Below are positions 35,401-48,290 of a DNA stretch of 64,000 bases, piece by piece. The stretch covers positions 18,321,307-18,385,306 of the forward strand of contig OZ024797.1 of the NCBI GenBank assembly GCA_964017045.1, in the 5' to 3' direction. Position 1 is the stretch's first letter. Each line of letters begins with the position of its first letter. The stretch is from Omphiscola glabra (lineage: Eukaryota > Mollusca > Gastropoda > Lymnaeidae). Made by a program: the position numbers and the translations under genes. The notes below the pieces were generated by a model that had not been told where the DNA came from, did no database searches, and worked only from the letters and a program-made list of their open reading frames with translations.

Positions 35401-37963
35401 AGCAAGGTCTTCTTTACAGATCAACGTCTTCTTTACAGATCAACGTCTTCTTTACAGATCAACGTCTTCTTTACAGAGTAAGGTCTGCTTTACAGAGCAA
35501 CGTCTTCTTTACAGAGCAACGTCTTCTTTACAGATCAACGTCTTCTTTACAGATCAACGTCTTCTTTACAGAGCAACGTCTTCTTTACAGATCAACGTCT
35601 TCTTTACAGAGCAACGTCTTCTTTACAGAGCAACGTCTTCTTTACAGAGCAACGTCTTCTTTACAGAGCAACGTCTTCTTTACAGATCAACGTCTTCTTT
35701 ACAGATCAACGTCTTCTTTACAGATCAACGTCTTCTTTACAGATCAACGTCTTCTTTACAGATCAACGTATTCTTTACAGAGCAACGTCTTCTTTACAGA
35801 GCAACGTCTTCTTTACAGAGTAAGGTCTTCTTTACAGATCAACGTCTTCTTTACAGATCAACGTCTTCTTTACAGAGCATAGTCTTCTTTACAGATCAAC
35901 GTCTTCTTTACAGAGCAACGTCTTCTTTACAGAGCAACGTCTTCTTTACAGAGCAACGTCTTCTTTACAGAGTAAGGTCTTCTTTACAGATCAACGTCTT
36001 CTTTACAGATCAACTTCTTCTTTACAGATCAACGTCTTCTTTACAGATCAACGTCTTCTTTACAGATCAACGTCTTCTTTACAGATCAACGTCTTCTTTA
36101 CAGAGCAACGTCTTCTTTACAGAGTAAGGTCTTCTTTACAGAGCAACGTCTTCTTTACAGATCAACGTCTTCTTTACAGAGCAACGTCTTCTTTACAGAG
36201 CAAGGTCTTCTTTACAGAGTAAGGTCTTCTTTACAGATCAACGTCCTCTTTACAGATCAACGTCCTCTTTACAGATCAACGTCTTCTTTACAGATCAACG
36301 TCTTCTTTACAGATCAACGTCTTCTTTACAGATCAACGTCTTCTTTACAGATCAACGTCTTCTTTACAGATCAACGTCTTCTTTACAGAGTAAGGTCTTC
36401 TTTACAGAGCAACGTCTTCTTTACAGATCAACGTCTTCTTTACAGAGTAAGGTCTTCTTTACAGATCAACGTCTTCTTTACAGATCAACGTCTTCTTTAC
36501 AGATCAACGTCTTCTTTACAGATCAACGTCTACTTTACAGAGTAACGTCTTCTTTACAGAGCAACGTCTTCTTTACAGATCAACGTCTTCTTTACAGAGT
36601 AAGGTCTTCTTTACAGATCAACGCTTTCTTTACAGAGCAACGTCTTCTTTACAGAGCAACGTCTTCTTTACAGAGTAAGGTCTTCTTTACAGATCAACGT
36701 CTTATTTACAGATCAACGTCTTCTTTACAGATCAACGTCCTCTTTACCGATCAACGTCTTCTTTACAGAGCAAGGTCTTCTTTACAGAGTAAGGTCTTCT
36801 TTACAGATCAACGTCCTCTTTACAGATCAACGTCCTCTTTACAGATCAACGTCTTCTTTACAGATCAACGTCTTCTTTACAGATCAACGTCTTCTTTACA
36901 GATCAACGTCTTCTTTACAGATCAACGTCTTCTTTACATATCAACGTCTTCTTTACAGAGTAAGGTCTTCTTTACAGAGCAACGTCTTCTTTACAGATCA
37001 ACGTCTTCTTTACAGAGTAAGGTCTTCTTTACAGAGCAACGTCTTCTTTACAGATCAACGTCTTCTTTACAGAGTAAGGTCTTCTTTACAGATCAACGTC
37101 TTCTTTACAGAGCAACGTCTTCTTTACAGAGAAACGTCTTCTTTACAGAGTAAGGTCTTCTTTACAGATCAACGTCTTCTTTACAGATCAACGTCTTCTT
37201 TACAGAGCAAGGTCTTCTTTACAGAGTAAGGTCTTCTTTACAGATCAACGCTTTCTTTACAGAGCAAGGTCTTCTTTACAAATCAACGTCTTCTTTACAG
37301 AGCAATGTCTTCTTTACAGAGTAAGGTCTTCTTTACAGATCAACGTCTTATTTACAAATCAACGTCTTCTTTACAGATCAACGTCTTCTTTACAGATCAA
37401 CGTCTTCTTTACAGATCAAAGTCCTCTTTACAGATCAACGTCTTCTTTACAGAGTAAGGTCTTCTTTACAGATCAACGTCTTCTTTACAGATCAGCGTAT
37501 TCTTTACAGAGCAATGTCTTCTTTACAGAGTAAGGTCTTCTTTACAGATCAACGTCTTATTTACAAATCAACGTCTTCTTTACAGATCAACGTCTTCTTT
37601 ACAGATCAACGTCTTCTTTACAGATCAACGTCTTCTTTACAGATCAACGTCTACTTTACAGATCAACGTCTTCTTTACAGATCAACGTCTACTTTACAGA
37701 TCAACGTCTTCTTTACAGAGTAACGTCTTCTTTACAGAGCAACGTCTTCTTTACAGATCAACGTCTTCTTTACAGAGTAAGGTCTTCTTTACAGATCAAC
37801 GCTTTCTTTACAGATCAACGTCTTCTTTACAGAGCAACGTCTTCTTTACAGAGCAACGTCTTCTTTACAGAGCAACGTCTTCTTTACAGAGCAACGTCTT
37901 CTTTACGGAGCAACGTCTTCTTTACGGAGCAACGTCTTCTTTACAGAGCAACGTCTTCTTCAG
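32499..37963. repeat. 5.5-kb array of a 19-bp satellite, about 285 copies
   Basis: The unit is ATCAACGTCTTCTTTACAG (19 bp), with variants beginning AGCAACGTC, AGTAAGGTC and AGCAAGGTC. The TTCTTTACAG half is almost invariant while the first nine bases vary in a few discrete forms. Larger duplications are visible. A unit string containing ATCAACATC at 35041 recurs 342 bp later (18 units) at 35383. The CCTCTTTACAG pair at about 36241 recurs 570 bp later (30 units). A rare short unit (AGCAAGGTCTTTACAG) occurs at about 32846 and 34360, with matching neighbours. Three short open frames on the plus strand are by-products. Confidence 0.96.
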
Positions 37964-38284
37964 AGGCGCGGAGGTGCGTTCATTTTTAAAATGTCGTTTT
38001 AAATAGGTTTACTTGTGTGCGAATTAGGATCGCAAATCTTAAGAGTCGTTGACCTGGCGGTGCAAAAATATTTTAATGGGTTGAAGAGACCCTGAGGGCC
38101 TCTTTATTTGGGTCAATTAATAGATTCATTTTTTTTTGGTTGACATTTTTCTGGTTAATTCTGCCTGGTTGACCGTCTCGGACTTGAATCATTGAATCGC
38201 CTCCTTCTAGAATTCGTGAGTTTACACTTGTTCAACACTGGCCTAATGATCCAGCAAAGCCAGCGCGTTTCCGTTATTCGCCAG

Positions 38285-38400
38285 ATGGAAAGATAGAGAG
38301 ACAGATCTTGAGAGGGACGAAAAGAGAGACTGAGAGAGAGAGAGAGAGAGGCGGACGAAGAGATAGATTGAGAGAGAGAGAGAGACTTGAAGATAATAAA
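38285..38400. repeat. (GA)n-rich microsatellite
   Basis: GAGAGA tracts are interrupted by CGGACGAAGAGATAG. The minus-strand Ser/Leu-rich open frame across it is an artefact. Confidence 0.8.
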
Positions 38401-38621
38401 TAGCTCTAAATCCCTCTGAGTCTCGACGCTAATGAGTTTGTGAAATCTTATTTTATACATAACTCACTTTGACCTTACCAGTTGACCCCTGCTAGTGTCC
38501 TGGACCCAGGTCAACTCCTCGGACTAAGCTGTTAAATGCCAGTGATAAGAGATGGTTGAAAAGAGGCAGAGATAGAGAGAGGGGGGGGGAACATGAAGCT
38601 AGAGGCATTGAGAGCTAGCGG

Positions 38622-39104
38622 CAGGGCTGGTATTAGCATTGGTGGCGCCCCATACAGTTTTAAATTTTGACGCCCCTTCCCCCTATAAATGTTTAGGTTG
38701 GTATTAACCCTTAATAACTTAAAAACGGTTGCTGATGGAGAAGACATGAGGTACAAGTCATACAATTAAAATACGCCATATTCTTCCAAGTATAAGCAAG
38801 TGGTTTTTAGTGCAAAGGAGTAACACTGACAAGAAAAGATGCCGACCTCCAGCGTGCACTTGCTATTCAATTTTTGAGTTTAAAATTTTGATTTGACATA
38901 ACTATTATTGGCTACTATTCTGAAAGAAATGTGCTCTGTCTTTTCATTTGACAGCATAGCCAAAGATTTGAGCCTTTCCCCGGGTTATAGACGCTCGTAA
39001 GTAGGCTTTAATCAATTTTACATTGGAGAAAAAACTTCTTTCTCGAGTTTCCTCGTATATTGGAGTGGTCATCAATATTCGAAGAGAAATACAACATTTG
39101 GAAA
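38622..39104 (-). pseudogene. hAT transposase remnant (C-terminal dimerisation region)
   Basis: On the minus strand a frameshifted reading gives FPNVVFLFE, shift, ILMTTPIYEETRERSFFSNV, KLIKAYLRASI, shift, then ERLKSLAMLSNEKTE. This matches the C-terminal hAT family pattern P...C/GERSFSKLKLIKTYLRSTM...RLxxLAxLSIE, seen in ZMYM/DUF4371-type hAT proteins. At least two frame changes break it. The left edge CAGGGCTGGTATTAGCATTG at 38622 looks like the terminal inverted repeat of such elements, so the element runs on the minus strand with its 3' end here. The 5' boundary and other transposase domains were not located, though diverged material may extend to about 39350. Confidence 0.7.
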
Positions 39105-41089
39105 ACATCTAAGCATTGGTTTCGGTTTAAAAAGACGTAAGAATATTCAGTGCGGATTCCTTGCATGTCTGAGACGTTTGTTAGCAAATTTCGTAAAGCT
39201 ATGCAAAGTTGCGGCAATACCATACAAAAGAATTTTTTCGATCCTTTAAAAATTGTTGCGTTTTTAATTCAATTGCTCGAAACATTCTGTGGAAGAATTA
39301 ATAGCAGTACCCACTATGATATTTATAATTTTAAAAAAACTGTAGCCTAGCCAGGTTTTCACACTTAAAAAAAGGCGGTTGGGGGGGGGGGGTAAAAAAA
39401 ATTAAAGGCCCACACATACCATAATATTTGTAACAATTAAAATCTATTACGATTATATTGGTTTATTTTTGTAACTTTTAAAAATGAAATGTGATCGGGT
39501 ATAAAAAACCGGGGGGGGGGGGGGGTAGAATGGAGATGTAAGAATGGGGAACCGAATTTGGGGGTGAGATTCTGAGGTTGCGCGTACGGCAATTTATTTA
39601 TTCCTTATTTACAGTTAAACGGAGAAAAATAAAAGAGATGCTAGTGGATGTTAGGCTCACGGAACCAAATGTGAATACACAAAACCTTCGTTTTTAGTTG
39701 TTACAAAATATTAAGCTATTTATTTCTTTGAATTACTTCATAAATAAAAGCTTTAAAAAGAAATATTGTCACCAGGCTACCTTTGATGCACTGAGTAGAA
39801 GACGCGCGTTAGATATTGGCGTTACATTTATTTCAACAGGGCACTTGCATCAACAGGGCACTTGCAGTCACTGTCGCACATTTGAATGGTTAACCGAGCC
39901 GCTTGATGCAATAAAAAACATCCCTTTCTGTCTTTTCGCATCCATTCCCCGTTTTGATCTGCGCAACAATTTAGATTCAGGCAAGAATAGCAATAGTGGA
40001 GCCAAGACGAACAGCGGAGACACTTTGTGCATTTTGTAAATTTTATTTAAAATCACGTCTAGTATTTCTCTCTTTAATTTTCCTTCAGATACCAATAAAA
40101 GTCATTTTTGGTTTCAACGCGTTTTTAAAAAAAAAGTTATTTCATTGAAAGGGCACCACCACCTCCACACACACCCAAACTAATGGGAAAATGGTTTCAG
40201 AGGAGCGGCAGCGCCCCCTGCGGCAGCGCCCCCTGCACGCCCACTGGATACGATACAGATTGAACAATTCAGCAGAACAGGCTCATGATCTTTAATTGAT
40301 TCCATTCATAATTAAAAGTCCTTTCCTTGAGACGAACGCTTAGCTGTATGTAAAAGACTAGCTCGACATTAACAGTCTCTGCAAGTTCCTTTCCTGTAAT
40401 CTTTGTGTCCTGAAACCCTCTGTCTCTCGATGTATTAAAAAAACGCGTGTGATTCTTTGTAACATTTATAATATCTATGTTTAAAATCAAATGTAAGCGA
40501 AAAAAAAACGTTAAATATATTGATTACATTTAAAAATCGCTCTAATGACGTAAGAATCTGAACGTTTTTTTTTTTTTTTTCTGTTTATGTGTGCAACACA
40601 GTTCTTATTCCTACGCCTTTCAAACCCACCCTCCTTTTATTCACCCCCTCGCCCTCCGCGTCTGCATTGTCTAATTTCGCATTGACAATAAGTACCCCAA
40701 TGAATGAAATAATTTCCCATAACTTTTCCCTCTATATACAGATAATTAAAAATAGTTATTGGTTTTTTTCAAAAATCTAATATTTCAAATGTCCGTAGTT
40801 TTATGAAGAATGAACAACAAAAAAAAAAAAAAAAGAAAGAAAGAAAATCAATGTGTTAAACATTAATTCTAAAAACTGTTATATGAACGAGCAACTTAAA
40901 TCTGTACACAATGAATAGAGCTCTTAAACATTGAGTTATCCAAAGTGTCTTAATTATTAAATACCATTTTTCATTTGTCCTTTGATGCACTGCTCTCATT
41001 CAAACAAATTGAGCATTGGACTTAATTTTTTTTATCAATAAATACCTCTAATGTTTTCAGTTACAATTGTGATGTTAGTTATGCTGGCC

Positions 41090-41228
41090 CAGTGGTCGGA
41101 AAATCGCAGCTCTTTGGCGACTTGAGTGCGGCTCGGCCACACAAAAATCGGTTTTAACTGTCAAATTTGTTTAAATCGTTCTGCTGTTGATTTTTGGCTC
41201 TTTTGGCTATTGAGTTTGCCGACCACTG
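41090..41228. mobile_element. Short MITE with CAGTGGTCGG termini
   Basis: The left end CAGTGGTCGGAAAA and right end TTTGCCGACCACTG form inverted termini around a 139-bp insert rich in CTCTTTGGC words. The CAGTGG start is hAT-like. The flanks (TGCTGGCC and TAACTAGC) do not give a clean duplication. Confidence 0.6.
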
Positions 41229-41324
41229 TAACTAGCCGTTTACAGTTTAACGCTTCCTCCGACAACATGTTGTATACCCTATCCCTGTTGCAGGGTCTGG
41301 CACACTCAGATTTTCTCTTATACA

Positions 41325-41520
41325 TATTACGCTTCTGGTGTGACTCGTGGACTGCTTCCATTTCCGGCGGCTGCTTCCTAAAAATCGTGGCTGCTTCCTA
41401 ATAACCGAATTTGGTATTGAAAGTATATTATAAATAATTCTAAATGTTTGAAAGAAAGTACGGTTCAATAATGAGTTCAATAGCCTGCAAAATATAATTC
41501 CCGATAACTATACTCTAAAT
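41325..41520 (+). mobile_element. Second copy of the 12.6-kb Helitron-like repeat (inverted)
   Basis: TTACGCTTCTGGTGTGACTC, GGACTGCTTCCATTTCCGGC and GGCTGCTTCCTAAAAATCGT are the reverse complement of 12725-12815. Similarity continues through CTAAATGTTTGAAAGAAAGT and AATGAGTTCAATAG to about 41510. Beyond that a CTAG at 41538 and a TAGATGGGAA word resemble the tail of the first copy, but alignment is broken, so the terminus is uncertain. Confidence 0.65.
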
Positions 41521-41829
41521 TATTTGGCCGGCTGTATCTAGTAGATGGGAACATGTGTTTATGACAATTCCTGGCAGCCTGGTTGGATTCACCAATAGTC
41601 TTATGTCACAGTAAATGGCAAATATCTTTCTTTGGGGTTAATTTCTCTTTTACATTATAGGTTGATTTGGTTGCATTAGAACCAAACTCTTTTCACAGAA
41701 ACACTTCTTCTGTACATTAATGAAAGCATGATACAAACAATAGTTGACTGGATCAACAAGGAAGACCAGAAAATAATAGGAGACCAATGGCAAAGGACTG
41801 ATGCAATTTAAATGAACGCTTTTATTAGC

Positions 41830-42520
41830 TGCAGACTACGTACTGGCATACTTTGGCTGCCTATTACATACTGGCACACTTTGGCTGCCTACTACATGCT
41901 GGCACACTTTAGCTGTCAACTACGTACTGCACACTTTGGCTGTCTACTACATAGTGGCAAACTTTGGCCGCGTACTTCTGCCACTCTTTGGCCACCAACT
42001 ATAAACTGACAGTCTTTGTCTGTATTCTACCTTATACTATATCTCTTTGGCTGCCTCCTACATGCTGGCAATCTTTTGCTGCCCAATACACAGTCTCTCT
42101 TTTGTTTCCTACTGCCTTCTAATGCTCTTTGGCTGCCAACTGCACTCTCTCGCTTTTTTGGCTATCTACTATATTCTGGCACTCTTTGGCTGCCTACTAC
42201 ATACTGGTACTCTTTGGCTGCCTACTACATACTGGTACTCGTTCGCTACCTACTACATACTTGCACTCGTTCGCTACCTACTACATAGTGGCACTCGTTT
42301 GCTACCTACTACATACTTGCACTCGTTTTCTACCTACTACATACTGGCACTCGTTTGCTACCTACTACACACTGGCACTCGTTTGCTACCTACTACATAC
42401 TGGCACTCGTTCGCTACCTACTACATACTTGCACTCGTTTGCTACCTACTACACACTGGTACTCTTTGGCTGCCTACTCACACTGCCACTCTTTGGCTGC
42501 CAATATATTCTGGCACTCTG
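41830..42520. repeat. 27-bp minisatellite, about 25 copies
   Basis: Units contain TTGGCTGCCTACTACATACT then GGCACTC; a later sub-family has TTCGCTACCTACTACATACT. The left third is strongly diverged and the centre is regular. The 27-bp unit (9 codons) leaves all three forward frames open for long stretches, which explains the overlapping open frames here. Confidence 0.9.
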
Positions 42521-43689
42521 CCTGGTTTTTATATACAAGTTTTCAAGTTTTCCCTAACCCATCAGTGGTAGTTGATTTCATCGCCCCCCCCCCCCCCCCT
42601 TTTTGAAATCGCCGAGCTTTTGTAATATAATGTGTTAATCAAACACAACAACTGTCGGAACAGGCCACCTATTGTAACCATGGTAACTTAGGAAGATCGG
42701 TGCGCCTTCCTCTTCCAGACGCCTTGCCCAAAATCCAGGGGGAACTAAATTACATGCACTAAATCTTCCATAGTCCACACCAATGTCGTAAAGAGAGAGA
42801 GTTTTAGAAAGACAAGAAGAATCTACCATAAATAGTAATATTATTATGACAATTTTTGGTGTTAAACATCTCCCACGGAGACTGCCCGTCAGTTCGTCAT
42901 TTGTGTTTGTGTGTGTTGTAGGTAAGGGTCAGTCAGTGTTCAGTAACTATAATATATAATGGTTTCCTGAGTTCGGATATAATTTGAATTAGTGAAACAT
43001 CCCCGCTGCTTAGTAACCATATATGGAACATACTGTTATCATTTGTGTTTGTTTAGCAAAGAAATGTAACTGAAACTTGTATGATCATAAGCAGGAGAAT
43101 TAAAACACCAATGATAATGCGACACTGCTAAATAACGCTGCGTGCTGGATTTTGCGTCATATCTTGAGTATATGTACTTGGAAGAGACACAGACATACGC
43201 CACGTATATCTTAATTGTTTTTAACGTTTTAATACATCTTTATTAAATACGTGTCCGTTAAAGAAAAATGTTTGTCAATAAAATGTGTAGAGATTTTAAA
43301 GTTATTCATTTTTATTGACTTGAGAACTATGTGCAGACCTATTTTAAGGGAATTGTTTACAATCAAAAATAGATTAGCGCTGTTATTCATTATTGAATTA
43401 AATCTTAATTACATGTTTACATGCATGTCGGCACGTTGTCCGTGTTGTAGCTTCTCCCCGTAACCAATAACCAAAACAACAACAAAATTACCATTGGAAT
43501 TAATAGCAGACAATAAACCAGTGTTAATCAAATTAGTTGCGGCCTTATTGTGGCACTGGTGGTACGACCGAGCCGATGTCAACGCATAAAATAATGCTTT
43601 TAGCCACTGGGCTGTGAAGTTGGAAGTGTAAAGCATATTTCAGAGATCTCGCCAACCTATAAAATTAGCGCCTTGACTCGTTTGAAGAT

Positions 43690-43905
43690 ACTATCTTTAT
43701 GTATAAAAATGAGAATGAGCTAGGCTGATCGTAACCGAACCGAAAAGATTTCAATACGTTCGGTTTCTTAAAAACGATCATAGTTATTTTCGATTATTTT
43801 ACGGAAATCGAATAAATTTAAATACGCAAAATTTGTTATATATATATCTGCTTTTATTTTAGTAAAATTTTAAGTATTATTATTATAAATTACAAATACA
43901 GTAAC
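43690..43905 (+). mobile_element. Diverged Helitron 5'-region fragment
   Basis: AATGAGAATGAGCTAGGCTG, ACGTTCGGTTTCTTAAAAAC, CATAGTTATTTTCGATTATT and TTACGGAAATCGAATAAATT align in order with 63325-63510 and, inverted, with 55850-56030. This copy is more diverged than the other two and stops after about 215 bp. Confidence 0.7.
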
Positions 43906-45964
43906 AACTGGTCGATACTTGCATTTTGCCCCAGGCAGCCAGCACGAGTTACGTCTCAAAATAAAGGAATGAATTTGATAGATGATTAACCATATTGGGT
44001 ACATACATGTCGGACGTATGACATAGTATGTGTGCATTTTGACCTGGATGACAATATATTTAAATCCTATGATATTACATTTGTGAAAAAAAGAGATGCT
44101 ACATTCTCTTTTTACAAATAAACATATGTTTACCAATTAAGAAAATCAATGGCGTTAACTAAACGTGGGTACATTTATATAAATATACCCTTGCGAAATG
44201 TAACGTGGGTGTGTATTTTTTATGAGATTAACAATTTTTTTTAAAAAGAAACTCAAGCCCGTTATAGACTTGAAAAATGGTTGCGAGATTCTTCTTTAGA
44301 TAAAATAATTTTACGATTTTCTGATAATGTTTGTTTAAATTTTTGTTGAAGATATCAATATATAAATTCCTTTAATATAAAATATATTTCTATCATATAT
44401 AGAGTTTTGGTTTTAAATTTAAGATTATGTTTTCTCAATTTGTAGAGAGAAAAAAAGTTGTAGTTCAAAGGCACGAAAAGGGGTAAATCTAAAGTATTTG
44501 TCTAGCCTAGAAATCGTCTCTCAATTAACTTCTTTTGTGATAAAGGTGATATAATTAGTGATAATTTAGATAGGATAATTTAAGGTCATGTTTAGAAAAG
44601 GAAGGGGGGAATAGTTTAGGAGCGTGAAAGGGAGTAAGGTAGGCGTATAATATATAGCAGACAAATATTTCTCAAAACGCAATGATGTTAGAAACGTACA
44701 TATAATTACATAGGTACTTCTTTTTAACGTTAGGAATTGTGATGAATTTTTGCAATAGTAGGTAGAAATTAACGCTAAGGAATTACCATTGTTATTGCGA
44801 TAACATCGGGTCATATATTCTAGTAATTAATAGCTCTCTTGGTATGTACATATGACTATAATGCTATGTTCAATTGATGCGCAAAAAAATCCCAGTACTT
44901 AGCTCTAATTGGGGTTCTTATAAATTGCGTTATTTTGCACGAAGGGTTATTGTTGTTGTTGTTTTTTGTTGTTTTTTTTTGTAGACGAAAAAGGCTCGTA
45001 CTGTCACTTTGATCGGGGGAGGGGGATAGGGGAGCAGAAATTGAGGGCTCTGAAGGCTACCAGGCGAGAGGATGGGAGGGTCCGGGGAGGGGGGGCCTCT
45101 GTACTTCTGTACCACCGGGGTTTTCCACGGGTTACTTCTAGTTAATAATATCTGATTTTTTTTAACAAAGGAAAATCCCGCTATATTAAAATCGTAGTTA
45201 TTTCATTGACTATTTGAACAGTAATCAAAACGTTAGATTGTCTCGTTACTCGCTGGTTCTTCTCGTTTCACCAGCTCACACCATGGGTCTATTATAGAAC
45301 GGTGATTGACATCGTCGTCTGACGCCAGAACGAGAATTATACAGTGTGATTTTATCCCCCGTCTACAAGATCGATGTGGTACGCTCGCCATCCCACTCGG
45401 GGAACGTGTCTCCGCTACGCTGTAGCGCGGTGCTGACCCCCTGGACGCGCTTTATGTACATCAGATAATGTGTTGACCGTTGTCGGTTCACACCAATTAG
45501 TAATACTTTATGGCTCTGGGCCTAGTTTTTTGTATAAGTTAAAGCGCGGCGGATCGTTGTGTTAGTAATTAGTAATGTAACACACAAAAACGTCACATAT
45601 AAATAAGACATGGCATACCTTAGGACCCAGATTTTTAATTGACACCAGCACCTTTACAGTTAATCTTTTATTTGTAATGAGGTTGTCTCGAGCCATGATT
45701 TTTGTTTCTTAGAAGATGATTGTAAACTTTGCCGTCTTTGATAAAAAAAAATCTTTCTTTTTTGTTCGTTTTTAAATTTACATTTTAAATCTCTTTTAAA
45801 AAAAAATAATTTGTGATTTGGAAACCAAAGACATAAATCGACTTGTGCTATCGAATTATTTTGAAAATGACTGTGAATTTTCTTTGACCATTAATGTGTG
45901 AATGTTTTAAATATTTTTATTTCTTCTCCATTTCATGCTAATGAGTTAGTGGTTTTAATCGATG

Positions 45965-46270
45965 TCTCGGTCTCTGAATTAGTGAGCTTATCCAATGCGG
46001 TCTCCTAATTAATGAGCTTATGCAATGCGGTCTCCTAATTAATGAGCTTATGCAATGCGGTCTCCTAATTAGTGATCTTATGCAATGCGGTCTCCTAATT
46101 AGTGATCTTATGCAATGCGGTCTCCTAATTAGTGATCTTATGCAATGCGGTCTCCTAATTAATGAGCTTATGCATTGCGGTCTCCTAATTAATGAGCTTA
46201 TGCATTGCGGTCTCCTAATTAATGAGCTTATGCATTGCGGTCTCCTAATTAGTGATCTTATGCAATGCGG
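45965..46270. repeat. 30-bp minisatellite, about 10 copies
   Basis: ATGCAATGCGGTCTCCTAAT then TAGTGATCTT or TAATGAGCTT recurs about ten times. The two unit types occur in blocks, so neighbours were duplicated together. The unit is 10 codons and gives an open frame (MQCGLLISDL). Confidence 0.92.
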
Positions 46271-46497
46271 CTCAAATGTTTTTTTACAAAGCCCAGTGTG
46301 CCTCAGATATTTGTTTCATGAAAAGGGAGCGATGTATCATTTAGACCGGTCTTACAAAGTCAAAAGTTGGTAGTCGCAATAAAATCAAATTTCTCTCAAG
46401 GAAAGTGCATGTTGAAACCTCCCCGAAGTCTAGCAAGGGAAAATAACCACGTGGAAATGATTTATTTTCCTCGCATCATCCACAGCAGGGAATTTAT

Positions 46498-46615
46498 CCA
46501 ATGATAATGGGGCCACAGTGTAATAAGAATAGACTCTTGATCTTTTGTGGATCAAATGATAATGGGGCCACGGTGTACTAACAATGGACTCTTGATCTTT
46601 GGTGGATCAAATGAA
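46498..46615. repeat. About 57-bp direct duplication
   Basis: ATGATAATGGGGCCACAGTG, GACTCTTGATCTTTTGTGGA and TCAAATGA occur twice in tandem with a few substitutions. Confidence 0.85.
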
Positions 46616-47261
46616 CTGTTGTCTTAACTTCTTACATTTTTAATCTAGCCGTGATTTCATGAACTGCTGTTCATTGGCACCGTGGTCCTTGTAATAATGG
46701 TAAATGGCTACCAATTACTGATATAACAGGACCATATTAGGTCTTATGTCCCAACCGTGACTTTTCTCTACATTCCATTTCCCTTTATTGGTGATATCTT
46801 TACTTGTGCACATCAATAAATTGTCTCAAGATTGTCCCTTGCGTGATAATGTAATGAGGAAGTCATATCTCGGGAAAAACGCAATGTGTTTTCGGTAAAA
46901 CGTGGGGGGGGGGGGGGGGGAACCGGGCCTCACATTCATAGGAGACTCCCATACATACACATATTAGATTTACATGGCTTGCGTATGCTCTCTTTTGTTC
47001 TAAAAGTCATTGATAAATGTCTATTTCAAAACATCTGATGAACTTACATTGTATTTCCATCAGTATTATTGGCAGTTGTTTTTTTTTAAACGGTCCTTCA
47101 AAAAAAAATTTTTTTTTTGTAGAAAACAATAACATTCCCAAACAGTGGATAATTTTTTTGTAAGTCCCAAAGATAACCTCATGGCGACATCACTTTGGTA
47201 ATAGTAAGACGGGGGGGGGGGGGAGAGAGAGGGGGTTGTTTATACAAAACCAAATCTACTT

Positions 47262-48290
47262 GTCCATGCCCTCTCTCGACTGGTCCATGCCCTCTTTCGA
47301 CTGGTCCATGTCTCTCTCGACTCGTCCATGCCCTCTCTCGACTCCTCCATGCCCTGTCTTGACTGGTCCATGCCCTCTGTCGACTGGTCCATGCCCTCTT
47401 TCGACTGGTCCATGTCTCTCTCGACTCGTTCATGCCCTCTCTCGACTCGTCCATGCCCTGTCTTGACTGGTCCATGCCCTCTCTCGACTGGTCCATGCCC
47501 TGTCTCGACTCGTCCATGTCTCTCTCGACTCGACCATGTCTCTCTCGACTCGTCCATGTCTCTCTCGACTCGTCCATGCCCTCTCTCGGCTCGTCCATGT
47601 CTCTCTCGACTCGTCCATGCCCTCTCTCGACTCGTCCATGTCTCTCTCGACTCGTCCATGCCCTCTCGACTCGTCCATGCCCTCTCTCGACTCGTCCATG
47701 TCTCTCTCGACTCGTCCATGTCCTCTCTCGACTCGTCCATGTCTCTCTCGACTCGTCCATGTCTCTCTCGACTCGTCCATGCCCTCTCTCGACTAGTCCA
47801 TGTCTCTCTAGACTCGTCCATGTCTCTCTCGACTCGTCCATGCCCTCTCTCGACTCGTACATGCCCTCTCTCGACTCGTCCATGTCTCTCTCGACTCGTC
47901 CATGTCTCTCTCGACTCGTCCATGCCCTCTCTCGACTCGTCCATGCCCTCTCTCGACTCGTCCATGTCTCTCTCGACTCGTCCATGTCTCTCTCGACTCG
48001 TCCATGTCTCTCTCGACTCGTCCATGTCTCTCTCGACTCGTCCATGCCCTCTCTCGACTCGTCCATGGCTCTCTCGACTCGTCCATGCCCTCTCTCGACT
48101 CGTCCATGTCTCTCTCGACTCGTCCATGCCCTCTCTCGACTCGTCCATGCCCTCTCTCGACTCGTCCATGTCTCTCTCGACTCGTCCATGCCCTCTCTCG
48201 ACTCGTCCATGTCTCTCTCGACTCGTCCATGCCCTCTCTCGACTCGTCCATGTCATCTGTCTTGACTGGCCCATGCCCTCTCTCGATTTT
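47262..48290. repeat. 20/21-bp minisatellite, about 49 copies
   Basis: Two interleaved unit types occur: TGTCTCTCTCGACTCGTCCA (20 bp) and the 21-bp type with TGCCCTCTCTCGACTCG. The left edge has diverged units with GACTGGTCCA. The unit has no stop in most frames, so five or more overlapping long frames exist on both strands (for example DESRETWTS and SLDSSMP repeats). Mixed 20/21 spacing would shift any protein repeatedly, so this is not coding. Confidence 0.93.

Noticed and set aside
32499..37963. Regular array considered as CRISPR
   Set aside because: Units are 19 bp with no unique spacers, in a spliced eukaryotic locus. It is a satellite.
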